From Kovacikia minuta CCNUW1 (GTDB taxonomy: Bacteria; Cyanobacteriota; Cyanobacteriia; Leptolyngbyales; Leptolyngbyaceae): a stretch of 64,000 nucleotides of DNA. The notes below the pieces were generated by a model, which saw only the letters and a list, made by a program, of their open reading frames with translations, was not told the DNA's origin and did not search any database. The DNA lies in NCBI RefSeq assembly GCF_020091585.1, contig NZ_CP083582.1, forward strand, positions 4,412,536-4,476,535, read 5' to 3'. The position numbers and the translations under genes were made by a program. Shown here piece after piece: positions 41,193 to 49,059 of this stretch (the first letter of the stretch is position 1; the number at the start of each line of letters is the position of its first letter).

Positions 41193-42613
41193 TAGTCCGG
41201 TCAGAATTAGGCGGCTATAATGCCGTAGGAACGGAGGTTTTCATAGTTGGGATGGGATTTAATCAAAGTTGGGTCTAACTCTAATTGGCAAATAAATCGC
41301 TCCAGCAGATGGTCATTGAAGGCAAAGCGCTTGTAGCTTGCCATCGAAAAGGGGACTGAAGACACAGTTGCATCGGGTTGAGTTGGACGTAATTGCTCTT
41401 GATATTTTGCCAGGTTCAACGTCGTTAGAGAGGCATTGAAATGGAACTCGAGTCTTTGAGGGTCGCGAGTTTGAGCATCACACAACCCTGTAAACTGTTT
41501 TGCGTCTCTAAAAATGAATTCAATTTGGAACCTCGCCTGGTAATATTGCACCATCAATTTGGCATCCAGTTCAACATCACTGGAAAACAGCAAGGCCACA
41601 CCCGTTTTCCCGGCTTTACGAGTATCGACCAGGTAAGCAATGCGAATTTGCCGTTTCAGGGAGACATGCCAAACTACAGCAGTGTAAAGGGTTAAGCCAG
41701 CTTCAAGTTGTTCTACAAAGGTGAGACGACTGAGGTCTTTGAAGTCTACTTTGCCGTCGTATTTGCGTCTGGCACCCCGAGGTTTCTGCTCACCCGTGTA
41801 GAGGTAGCGCAGATTGGCATCACTGCGCAATTTGCTAATCAGGTGTAGGTCCAACGCCACGACTCCTGCAACAAACTTCTGCTTGCTATAGACGCCATCG
41901 GCAACACAATACTTCACTGCTGGCGGCAGAGACTGACGAGTGTGCTTGAGATGCTCCAGATAATGGTCAATCCGAGTCAAGGGGGCAGGTGTGGGAGGTT
42001 TCGGGGGCAACTGTTGCAACCTCTGCTGTACTTGCTCAATCGTCTGCCAGCTAACAGTCTTGCTTTGTGCTTGAGTCTGCTTCCCTGGGTTGGTTGCCGG
42101 GGTTTGTTGCACCGACAAGCTATACCCTCGGCGAGCTTCGACATCAATTACCGCAATCACCGAGATCTCTAAGCCCTTTTCGGTGCGATTGCGACTGCCG
42201 TTGTAGAACCAGTCCAAGCCGTAGGTCATTTTGCCACTTTTGGCGATAAACGAGCAGTCGATTGCGCCAATCTGAGTCGCGCTAGGCGGAACTGCCTCCT
42301 GAATCAACTGAGCATTGAGTCCTATGAAGTTGAACGCTTGAGTGTACTGACGGCGATAGGTTTTCTCTGACCATTCACTATACCGACTCAAGTTAGTGAA
42401 GTTGACTTTGCCTACCACCAAAAGAATCGTGGGAAACAAGCTCAACAGAAACTTTTGTTGGGGTTTGCTAAATGCCCCATTTTGGATAATAGGGCTTGTA
42501 GAATAGGTTGCATTGCTACCTCTTGGGTGTTCGATTGGTTATCTGCACCTTACAAATGGAGGTAGCCTTTTGTCTAGATGCTGATTTTTCTCCCTAAAAA
42601 TTGTCCGAACCAT
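41193..42613 (-). mobile_element. IS4-like insertion sequence in hsdS
   Basis: A 1421-bp element flanked by the 11-bp duplication TGATATTACAA (41182-41192 and 42614-42624). The ends are imperfect inverted repeats: TAGTCCGGTCAGAATT on the left and ATGGTTCGGACAATTTT (complement) on the right. An 11-bp duplication is within the range for the IS4 family. One transposase gene fills most of it, on the same strand as hsdS. Confidence 0.88.
41207..42513 (-). pseudogene. IS4-like DDE transposase, probable N-terminal frameshift
   Basis: The long frame (42445 to 41207, 412 residues) has the DDE residues in A-I-D-C-S-F-I-A-K-S-G, C-V-A-D-G-V-Y-S-K and Y-Q-A-R-F-Q-I-E-F-I-F-R-D-A-K-Q. The frame is open upstream without a good start (A-F-S-K-P-Q-Q-K-F-L-L-S-L-F-P). 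An ATG at 42513 opens M-Q-P-I-L-Q-A-L-L-S in another frame. One missing base near 42482 would join them into the usual N-terminus. It may instead start at the ATG at 42445, lacking about 22 residues. Otherwise the transposase looks intact. Confidence 0.75.
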
Positions 42614-42624
42614 TGATATTACAA

Positions 42625-42937
42625 AACGCTTATATGAAAGGTTGCTGGGAACAATTCCAACTTGTCCAAGGGTTCCTCGTTGAGTAAAAACAATATCTCC
42701 CGGAATTGCTATGTTTGCTGACAGTTCCTTCGCTTTATCCTCACTAACATATACAAACTCATCACTGTTGAAATACCCAGCACTGAAACTGAGGTTACTA
42801 CCACGGATTACAGGAATGCCAGATGGCTGATAATCTCGGCTAACTAAGTTAGAGCCAAACGGACCTCCAACGGCGGCATTTCTACTTGGAGCTTTGATAT
42901 CGTCTGCGATACAACAAATCCAATTAGCAGGAGCCAT
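42625..42937 (-). pseudogene. hsdS: type I specificity subunit HsdS, 5' part (split by IS4-like element)
   Basis: The first 104 codons of HsdS. They include the start of the first target-recognition domain with G-G-P-F-G-S-N-L-V, S-G-I-P-V-I-R-G-S-N-L and G-D-I-V-F-T-Q-R-G-T-L-G-Q-V-G-I-V, all typical of HsdS. The frame ends at R-F-V-I-S, where the IS4-like element enters. The ATG at 42937 is the apparent start, although the usual N-terminus has a few more residues and the upstream 98 bases are weakly conserved coding-like sequence. Confidence 0.82.
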
Positions 42938-43035
42938 GCCAAATACTCCGTAGAAGTTCTCGAATCAAGTTCTCCATCTGTTCCGATTCCCTAAACTGCT
43001 CCTCCAACTTCGCTGTCAACCGCTGCATCTTCTCC

Positions 43036-43347
43036 TCACGCCTCCTGATCCATTGTCCGGCGACCCCAAGCACCCATCAGGTCTGTGCTGGTTAATCCCT
43101 CAGAGTTTTGGTTTTCTCCTTTCAAAACAACAGCCGCAGCGATCGGTGCATCGGGCAACAATTGCTGAATTTGGGCATCATCGGCTTTTCCATGACTGCC
43201 ATAAAACCAGTCTTGATACATATTTAGCCGAATCTCGCAGGGCTGGATCTGGGTAATGTCGTTAAAGCCCCCTTCATAGCCTGCAACCACAACCCTTGTT
43301 TCTGGGTCAAATTGAGATAGCGTTTCGATGAGTTCTCGAATATTCAT
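43036..43347 (-). CDS. small hypothetical protein, about 103 residues
   Basis: The protein begins M-N-I-R-E-L-I-E-T-L-S-Q-F-D-P-E-T-R-V-V-V-A-G-Y-E-G-G-F-N-D, a pattern known from small proteins of unknown role that accompany bacterial mobile or defence genes ('LxxxLxxxxPxxxVxVxGYExGxxD'). I prefer the ATG at 43347 over an in-frame ATG at 43371, which lies inside the PIN gene. It follows the PIN toxin gene with almost no gap and precedes hsdS. Function is unknown. Confidence 0.7.
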   Translation of the reverse strand: MNIRELIETLSQFDPETRVVVAGYEGGFNDITQIQPCEIRLNMYQDWFYGSHGKADDAQIQQLLPDAPIAAAVVLKGENQNSEGLTSTDLMGAWGRRTMDQEA

Positions 43348-43354
43348 AGGGTGG

Positions 43355-43801
43355 TCATGCCTCCAATTCACTCACCAGCAACACCTTCAACTCAGTCACC
43401 TGCTTGAGCTGAGCATCATTCGTCAGAAAAGCCTGACAGCCAGCGGCGATCGCGGTTGCAACTTGTAAGGCATCAGGTAATTTCAAATTGTACCTGGCGC
43501 GAATTTCGGCAGCAGTTCTGGCAATTGAAGCAGTCGTCTCAATAAAATCAGCCGTATCTTGGGCTGTAATAATATCGATAAATAATTGCTGTTGAGACAA
43601 ATTATTCTGGCGTATGGGTAGGATCAAGCATTCTGCCAGAGTCACTGGTGATGTAACAACACGAATTGAATTAGACTCAATCCAGGTGAAGATTTGATCC
43701 ATAAGGTCAAAATAGACAGGGTTCGCATCAATGTAATAGATCACCGGAGCAGCATCCAAAAGGAATCGATTGACCTGATGCAAAGCGGTTCCAGGCTTCA
43801 T
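43355..43801 (-). CDS. PIN domain toxin (VapC-like)
   Basis: A 148-residue PIN-domain ribonuclease-like protein. The acidic residues that bind the metal are recognisable: Asp in F-L-L-D-A-A-P-V-I-Y-Y-I-D, Glu in T-L-A-E-C-L, Asp in L-P-D-A-L-Q-V-A-T, and Asp in F-L-T-N-D-A-Q-L. VapC toxins cleave tRNA or rRNA when not bound by their antitoxin. The start overlaps the stop of the antitoxin gene by four bases (ATGA), which couples their translation. It stands inside the type I RM operon, probably as a stabilising addiction module. Confidence 0.88.
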   Translation of the reverse strand: MKPGTALHQVNRFLLDAAPVIYYIDANPVYFDLMDQIFTWIESNSIRVVTSPVTLAECLILPIRQNNLSQQQLFIDIITAQDTADFIETTASIARTAAEIRARYNLKLPDALQVATAIAAGCQAFLTNDAQLKQVTELKVLLVSELEA

Positions 43802-44049
43802 AATCCCTTAAAAATTCGTTGTTCCCGTTCGTCCCACTCGTTGCGTAATTGATTAACCCATTTCTGAGCATCTTGTCCATTCAGTACGTTCGGAGCAATA
43901 GCACGTAGCTCTCGCCAACTTCGTTTTGAGTTTGTCTGGGCGACTGTGCGCTGTTTTAATTGCTCGGTCGCATAGCTGATAACCTCCAACTGTTCCTCTG
44001 GCGTAAGCTGCTTAATTTCCTGCAACACCTGTTGTAGTAAAGGACTCAT
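43798..44049 (-). CDS. antitoxin partner of the PIN toxin (VapB-like)
   Basis: An 83-residue protein: an N-terminal helical part ([21 protein letters not shown]) that could dimerise, then a basic linker and a C-terminal region with [13 protein letters not shown]. Its wording matches the small '[17 protein letters not shown]' antitoxins that pair with PIN toxins in cyanobacteria. It overlaps hsdM (ATGA) upstream and vapC downstream. Antitoxin function is inferred from context. Confidence 0.82.
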   Translation of the reverse strand: MSPLLQQVLQEIKQLTPEEQLEVISYATEQLKQRTVAQTNSKRSWRELRAIAPNVLNGQDAQKWVNQLRNEWDEREQRIFKGL

Positions 44050-44389
44050 AACCCCAGCCTCCTGAGATTTTCTTTAATGGCTGCTTCTAGTTTGGCACTT
44101 TCCGCAAACTGCTCCTCTAGCTTTGCCGTTAACCGCTGCATTTTCTCCTCAAACGGCTCATCGTCATCCTCTACTTCCTCCGCTCCCACATACCGCCCCG
44201 GAGTTAGCACATACCCGTGCGACTTGATATCCTCCAGCGTTGCACTCTTACAGAACCCCGGCACATCCGCATACTCACCTGCTCCAGGTTCCCCACGCCA
44301 CGCATGATAGGTCGCTGCAATCCGGGCAAGCTCCGCTTCCGTCAACTCCCGATGGGTGCGATCGACCAGATACCCCATCTTCCGGAATG
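44046..44389 (-). pseudogene. hsdM: type I methyltransferase subunit HsdM, C-terminal fragment
   Basis: Only the last 110 or so residues of HsdM remain: [33 protein letters not shown], and the family's well-known end [12 protein letters not shown]. The S-adenosylmethionine-binding and NPPY parts are missing. An IS3-like element starts at 44390, and no other hsdM part is found beyond it within the window. The modification enzyme is therefore dead, and restriction could not be tolerated even if hsdR were intact. Confidence 0.9.
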
Positions 44390-44423
44390 TGTCAACAAGA
44401 ATGAGACAACGTAGAGCGAGAAA

Positions 44424-45482
44424 TTAGTGTTGCTCTTGTCCCTGGGCAGTGGAAACTACCGGCGGATTAATCCAAGCTTCTGTAGGAATGGCAGGAGGCA
44501 TTGGCAAACCTTTGACAAAACGTTCTGGATGGGTGAGGTATGTAGCTTGCAACACCTGCTGTCTTTGTTGCGTCACGGCCGGGGCTTGTCCGTAGTGCAA
44601 GATCGCAGGTGTTAACAAGCCGATACCGCTATGGTGATGGTCGTGGTTATACCACTGGAAAAAGGTTTGACAAAAGGTGCGAGCATCTTCAATTGAGCCA
44701 AACTGTTTGGGAAATTGAGGCTGGTACTTGAGGGTCTTGAACTGCGCTTCGGAATAAGGGTTGTCATTGGACACATGGGGACGAGAATGGGTTTTGGTCA
44801 CACCGAGGTCAGACAGCAACAGGGCAACCGCCTTTGACGTCATCGCGGCTCCTCGGTCAGCATGAATCGTTAACTGTCCGGGCTGGATCTGTTGTTTTTG
44901 AGTAGTTTGCTCAATCAGCCGTTCTGCCAGGGAAGCGGATTCCCGGTGGGCGACCATCCAGCCCACAACATAGCGACTGAAGACATCCAAGATGACATAG
45001 AGATAGTAGTAAGTCCATTTGTAAGGTCCATAGAGTTTGGTGATGTCCCATGACCACAACTGGTTTGCCCCGGTTGCCAGCAGTTCGGGCTTTTGGTAGT
45101 TGGGGTGGCGTAATTGATGGCGGCGTTCCCTCACTTCGGCATGGTCTGCCAGGATGCGGTACATCGTGCGCATCGAACATAGATAAGTGCCTTCGTCGAG
45201 TAGGGTGGCGTATACCTCCTGGGGGGATTGGTCTACAAAACGGTCACTATGCAGTAGATCCAAAACCTGTTGTCGTTCCTCATTGCTGAGCGCACGCTCA
45301 GGTTTCGGCTTGGGTTTGGGTTCACCCTTAGGCTTTTGCTTGCGATAGTAGCTAGCACGGCTGACCCCCAATCCCTGACAAACCGGTGCAACACCCATTG
45401 TCGGTGCCAGTTGTTCAACGGCACTCATCAATCGCTGGTGTCGCTGGTGTTCGTCGCCAGCGTGATGTTTAAGATCGCACAA
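44424..45482 (-). CDS. IS3 family transposase OrfB (integrase core)
   Basis: A 352-residue frame with an HTH_21-like region and an rve integrase core. The DDE residues lie in W-S-W-D-I-T-K-L, I-H-A-D-R-G-A-A-M and N-D-N-P-Y-S-E-A-Q-F-K. It overlaps orfA by 55 bases in another frame. The overlap contains a run of eight A (C-A8-G-C) in orfA, a likely slippery site for programmed -1 frameshifting to an OrfAB fusion, as known in this family. Confidence 0.88.
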   Translation of the reverse strand: MCDLKHHAGDEHQRHQRLMSAVEQLAPTMGVAPVCQGLGVSRASYYRKQKPKGEPKPKPKPERALSNEERQQVLDLLHSDRFVDQSPQEVYATLLDEGTYLCSMRTMYRILADHAEVRERRHQLRHPNYQKPELLATGANQLWSWDITKLYGPYKWTYYYLYVILDVFSRYVVGWMVAHRESASLAERLIEQTTQKQQIQPGQLTIHADRGAAMTSKAVALLLSDLGVTKTHSRPHVSNDNPYSEAQFKTLKYQPQFPKQFGSIEDARTFCQTFFQWYNHDHHHSGIGLLTPAILHYGQAPAVTQQRQQVLQATYLTHPERFVKGLPMPPAIPTEAWINPPVVSTAQGQEQH

Positions 45483-45865
45483 GCTTTTTTTTGAATATCG
45501 ATGATCAACTCGGCTTGTTGCAGCCGTTGGCTGAGCCGTTCATTCTCCCGTCGCAACCGCTCGACCTCAGCATTCAAAGGATTGGCTGGCATAGGTTTGC
45601 GCCCCCGCTTGTTGTCCGTTAACGCTGCCAGTTGTCCGGCTTGTCGTTGTCGTCGCCAGGTCGTCAAGTGCGACGAGTACAGTCCCTCACGCCGCAAAAT
45701 CGCACCAATTTGTCCTTCACTACAACTGTCGGTTTCTTGAAGAATCCGTAGCTTGTACTCAGCCGTGTAAATTCGACGTTGTGCTTTTTCTACCACTTCG
45801 GGATTACGTACACCGGATGCTTGAGCGCCGTTATGGGCAGGAGTGGAGACAGAACGCATCACCAT
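45428..45865 (-). CDS. IS3 family transposase OrfA
   Basis: A 145-residue helix-turn-helix protein: R-I-Y-T-A-E-Y-K-L-R-I-L-Q-E-T-D, then G-L-Y-S-S-H-L-T-T-W-R-R-Q-R as recognition part, and a leucine-zipper-like end E-V-E-R-L-R-R-E-N-E-R-L. It binds the element's ends and forms the N-terminal part of the OrfAB transposase after frameshifting. Confidence 0.88.
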   Translation of the reverse strand: MVMRSVSTPAHNGAQASGVRNPEVVEKAQRRIYTAEYKLRILQETDSCSEGQIGAILRREGLYSSHLTTWRRQRQAGQLAALTDNKRGRKPMPANPLNAEVERLRRENERLSQRLQQAELIIDIQKKACAILNITLATNTSDTSD

Positions 45866-45926
45866 AGAAGTTCACCTGAACTAGACAGTAATTTGAAAGT
45901 GGTCAGGTGTCTCATCCATATTGTCA

Positions 45927-46097
45927 CAGAGGGCTGGTCTGAGGGAGAGCCTTATGCCGAATGAGTTGCATCAAGTGCTTTGCCTGGTCACTAACCTTAG
46001 AACTCACTGCTTCCCCCAACTTATCACCCGTCTTCTCAAAGGCTTTCTTGAGGATGAGGGTCGCCACAGCAACCAGAGCGGGGGTCAAAGGTTCCAT
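45927..46097 (-). pseudogene. 5' fragment of a gene truncated by the IS3-like element
   Basis: An ATG at 46097 opens M-E-P-L-T-P-A-L-V-A-V-A-T-L-I-L-K-K-A-F-E, followed by a Gly/Lys/Ala helix (K-T-G-D-K-L-G-E-A-V) and L-I-R-H-K-A. This amphipathic opening is the common N-terminus of many cyanobacterial multidomain conflict and signalling proteins, in which it precedes an effector or repeat domain. The rest is missing because the IS3-like element begins at 45926. The lost domain cannot be identified. Confidence 0.6.
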
Positions 46098-46103
46098 AAG
46101 ACT

Positions 46104-46560
46104 GGGGGATAAGCGGGACACCCGTATTTTAGGCGCTCAGTAGAATAGATGCCAACCATCCACAATGAGCAGGGAGAGCACATCGAGAAAGGGACGAAAC
46201 ACAACGCACAGCGAGGAACAGAACACGGCTAAGGGACACGACCAAACAGACCACCGGATGGGGAATATGGGGTTTAGTCTGTGAACCTCCCGCCATATCA
46301 GGGGCTGAGCCTCTTTGGGCAAGCTGCCAAACATCGTGAACGGTCCGCAGACCAGGACCGAACCACCACCCGGAGGGGGATACAGGGATTACCAGGGGAG
46401 AGGGGCGCTATAAGGGGAAGTCTCCGATAACATGCGATCAGTCCGCTATCTAGGGACGCTCCGCTGAGCCTGAGAACGGCCTGGGACATGACCAACCCAC
46501 AGACCCAAGAGCACAGACCCACAGACCCACGGATCTAACTACAGGGGGGGATTTACCAGG
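46104..46560. other. 450-base region without a supported gene
   Basis: The + strand is strongly purine- and C-rich (for example CACAGACCCACAGACCCACGG near 46493-46535), with short direct repeats CACAGACC. Frames on the minus strand are poor in typical codon use. A segment with GGGGAAGTCTCCG and GGGACGCTCCGC (46416-46470) is related to one at 47605-47645. It may be decayed or non-coding RNA-bearing DNA; I cannot say which. Confidence 0.4.
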
Positions 46561-46621
46561 GTGAAATGACCACACCTGGTATCCTTGTACTATCAATCGT
46601 CCACCTGTTGCAGGGCAAGGA

Positions 46622-47206
46622 GTGTGGGAGGTGCCGGTTCGCTATGAAGTCCCGATTATTCGAGAACGGGATGATCAGGTTGTTAAAGCCCTGCTGGTCA
46701 CACTCGCGGAGAAGCACCTCCACGACTTTGAGGGACTCTGGAAGCAACGCCTGCGCTCATCTGAACAAGCAGACCAGTTCTGGGACTGGGAACTCAAACA
46801 TCGGGCGTATCTGTCGAGTGTTGCCTATGAGGGCTATGCGATTGAATGTGAGCAGATCACGCAGGGATTGATGCTGATTGCAACTCAGGGTCATCACTCC
46901 CAATTTGAGCCCCATCGGCGTTTAGTCTATGTCCATTCCCTCGCTTCTGCTCCCTGGAATCGTCCCAGTCTTCAGACTCCGGTTGAGTTTCGAGCGGTGG
47001 GACGGACCCTACTCCAATTTGCCCGCTTTCGGAGTGAGGAACTAGGATATGAAGGACTGGTGGGACTGCATGCTCTACCAGGGGCCGAGGGCTTCTATCG
47101 CAGGATGGGCATGATTGATTGTGGCGCTGACGGGATGAAGGAGGACTTAACGTACTTTGAGTGGTATTGTCGCCGTCCCTCCTTATTGGAGGAGCTAGAC
47201 CTGTAG
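46622..47206 (+). CDS. GNAT-like acetyltransferase domain protein
   Basis: A 194-residue protein starting at GTG 46622 (V-W-E-V-P-V-R-Y-E-V-P). The C-terminal half has the GNAT acetyl-CoA site pattern: V-G-R-T-L-L-Q-F-A-R-F-R-S-E-E-L-G-Y-E-G-L-V-G-L-H-A, then A-E-G-F-Y-R-R-M-G-M. The N-terminal half is charged and Trp-rich. The acceptor substrate is unknown. The stop is followed at once by an ATG of the next frame, so the two genes are likely co-translated; a small partner beside a GNAT gene raises the possibility of a toxin-antitoxin pair, but order and size do not match known GNAT toxin systems. Confidence 0.72.
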   Translation: MWEVPVRYEVPIIRERDDQVVKALLVTLAEKHLHDFEGLWKQRLRSSEQADQFWDWELKHRAYLSSVAYEGYAIECEQITQGLMLIATQGHHSQFEPHRRLVYVHSLASAPWNRPSLQTPVEFRAVGRTLLQFARFRSEELGYEGLVGLHALPGAEGFYRRMGMIDCGADGMKEDLTYFEWYCRRPSLLEELDL

Positions 47207-47239
47207 ATGACTATCAGAACGCGCTGTTTGGAGGCAGAC

Positions 47240-47521
47240 ATGGAATTTAGGATCACCGAGGAACAGGCCCGTGAGTTTGCCGCCCTGGAGCGCTCTGCCA
47301 GGTGTGATATCGGGGCGGGCTTTGAAGGGGGAGCACACCTGGGGGAGTTTCTCGCCAGTGCTCGTAGCTATGTCGATCACGCCCAGTTGGTGGAGCTCTT
47401 ACACGCCTCTTTGGGCACAGTTTTATCCCCAGCGGAGATTGAAGCCGCTGCTCTGAGCTTCCAGTCCCAGTTACGGGAGCGGGTCATCGAGAAGTACCAG
47501 TCCTCCCGTTTGAGCACTTGA
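47240..47521 (+). CDS. small hypothetical protein, 93 residues
   Basis: The ATG at 47240 follows GGAGGCAGAC, a good ribosome binding site, and is preferred over an in-frame ATG at 47207. The protein begins M-E-F-R-I-T-E-E-Q-A-R-E-F and is acidic and helical throughout. I know no family. It probably works with, or is regulated together with, the acetyltransferase gene just upstream. Confidence 0.6.
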   Translation: MEFRITEEQAREFAALERSARCDIGAGFEGGAHLGEFLASARSYVDHAQLVELLHASLGTVLSPAEIEAAALSFQSQLRERVIEKYQSSRLST

Positions 47522-47958
47522 GTGAGGGGATTCTCTGCCCTCTGCTGGTTGTTGTGCGGTCTGGTTGGGGATTGGGCGTTCACTCAGCTCAGCGATCGCA
47601 CTCCCTGATAGCGGGGAAGTCGCCCTGAGGGAGCGCTCCGATTCCCAGACCTACTCTGCCCTACCCAGGCTGGGATGGTGGGTCTCCTCTGCCCTCTGCT
47701 AGCTGCCTGGTTGGTAGTCCGGTGAGTGGTCGTGTTCTCAGTGCGTTCACCTCTTTGAGAGCAGTGGATTTAGAGTAAGACATGATTGCACACTGCCCGC
47801 TAGGTAAGGCTTTCAGAGGGTGGGTTTAACGTTCGGCTGAGCTCACGTCGAAGCCCTAAACTGCCCATTGATAGCGGTACGTTCACCATCATCCCTATCA
47901 TCCCTGTTTCCCCATCCGGTAGGCCTTCTTTAGCCCTTCCCTCAGCACCCATTACGAC
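47522..47958. other. 437-base spacer with repeats shared with neighbouring spacers
   Basis: No gene is supported. CTCTGCCCTCTGCT occurs twice (about 47532 and 47688). A block CACTGCCCGCTAGGTAAGG-CTTTCAGAGGG at about 47792-47822 recurs, with changes, at 48728-48764 on the other side of the next gene. A hairpin-like block near 47605-47645 resembles 46416-46470. Confidence 0.5.
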
Positions 47959-48594
47959 TCAGCCCCCATCAACCGAGAATCCTAGCACTTGAGCAAAAGG
48001 GAAGGCCAATCTGCCCAGAATGTCATTTAGCTGAGAGGGCACTTGATACTCATCCAGATCGATCTGAAGCTGGGAGTTCGGGAATAGGGTGAGAAACTTC
48101 CAGCGATCTCCTGTGGTTACAGCTCCTTGAATGGCGACTTCTTTGCCAGTGCGGGCATTAAACCGCATCGCTGCTACCATCTGGGCAATGCACTGCCCTA
48201 ATCCTGCCCGAATACTGGCATCTTTAGCTTCTACCAGCGTCAACACGGGAACTTGAATGATGAGGGGGTTGCTGTTGCCCGTCAGGAGGAAGTCACATTC
48301 CCCGTTTAAGCCATCGGCGGCAGAGACATTGAAGGAAACACCAGAGAAGTAGCCAATGCGGTAGTCAAATCGGCGGCAAATCTCTCGCAGAATGGGCGTC
48401 ACAATCAACTCCGAGCGGATCTTCTCAGTGCTGACATCAAGGGCATTCTGGAACCCATCTTGCAGCTGCTCATTGAGGCGCTCACTCCCCTCAATCGGGG
48501 CAACGGGCTGTACAGTTGCCATTGACACACTGGTCTCGGTTAGTCCAAAGCGGATAATCGCTTCTTCGGGGGTCTTGAAGTCGCTATAGCTCAT
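47959..48594 (-). CDS. hypothetical protein with PD-(D/E)XK nuclease-like motif
   Basis: A 211-residue protein (start ATG 48594, M-S-Y-S-D-F-K-T-P-E). The motif set Glu71, Asp101 in G-E-C-D-F-L-L-T-G, and Glu122-x-Lys124 in V-L-T-L-V-E-A-K-D, followed by G-L-G-Q-C-I-A-Q-M, matches the PD-(D/E)XK nuclease fold (restriction-endonuclease-like). Proteins with this opening are common, uncharacterised cyanobacterial genes. An upstream in-frame ATG at 48702 is less likely. Nuclease activity is inference. It lies alone between two related spacers. Confidence 0.72.
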   Translation of the reverse strand: MSYSDFKTPEEAIIRFGLTETSVSMATVQPVAPIEGSERLNEQLQDGFQNALDVSTEKIRSELIVTPILREICRRFDYRIGYFSGVSFNVSAADGLNGECDFLLTGNSNPLIIQVPVLTLVEAKDASIRAGLGQCIAQMVAAMRFNARTGKEVAIQGAVTTGDRWKFLTLFPNSQLQIDLDEYQVPSQLNDILGRLAFPFAQVLGFSVDGG

Positions 48595-49002
48595 GTTGTC
48601 TCTAGGGGATGTGTTGCCCTTCACTCTATTGTTGCCCGGTTGTTCAGCCGCTTGTGTGTTTGGGCGTTCATATTGTATGAACTTATGCGCCCACCTGATC
48701 ATGACCGTGCGTTTAGGGTAACTTCACATTGCCCGTTGCTCACCAGGTAAAGCTTTCAGAGGTCGTGTTTACCCTAAAGTGCGATCGAGCGGTATGCTCA
48801 CGATCTGCCCCCATCATCCCCTCCTACCCTACCTACCATCCTGCACCCCAACCTGGTGGGCCTTTTCCCTCTTCCCTGGGTTGTGTGTGCCCTGGTGTCT
48901 GTCCGTCTCTTCCCCGTCTGCTCTTGTGTGTCTGTGCCGAAGCTGTGTGTCTGTCCCTCTTCCCTGCCCCGGTGTGCCTTCCCATCATGTGGCCCCGTCA
49001 AC
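48595..49002. other. promoter-side spacer, C/T-rich
   Basis: The first part should contain the promoter of the leftward nuclease-like gene. From about 48790 to 48990 the + strand is a pyrimidine-rich low-complexity region (TCTGTCCCTCTTCCCTGCCC and similar). I see no gene. Confidence 0.45.
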
Positions 49003-49058
49003 TTGAAAGCATAAGGTGAGTCAACGTGCGGAATTGAAAGCATAAGGTGAGCCAACGT
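49003..49058. repeat. two direct repeats of TTGAAAGCATAAGGTGAG
   Basis: A 25-base unit (TTGAAAGCATAAGGTGAG followed by TCAACGT or CCAACGT) occurs at 49003-49027 and 49034-49058, one base different, with a 31-base period. The unit stands immediately outside a copy of the IS21-like end. It could be protein-binding sites or the flank of a lost element. Confidence 0.75.
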
Positions 49059-49059
49059 C

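Larger units (their letters stand above)
44390..45926 (-). mobile_element. IS3 family insertion sequence
   Basis: A 1537-bp element with orfA and orfB. Its ends TGTCAACAAGAATGAGACA (left) and TGACAATATGGATGAGACA (right, complement) are 19-bp imperfect inverted repeats matching at about 15 positions. No target duplication is visible: the flanks differ, and the two sides belong to different genes. This implies a deletion or recombination at the element after insertion, which removed the 5' part of hsdM. Confidence 0.85.

Noticed and set aside
46137-46334. 65-codon minus-strand hydrophobic frame
   Set aside because: Unusual codon use, no start signal and no conserved pattern; treated as non-coding.
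47790-48770. Possible integron attC sites around the nuclease-like gene
   Set aside because: The shared spacer blocks do not have the paired core sites of attC, and no integrase gene is present.
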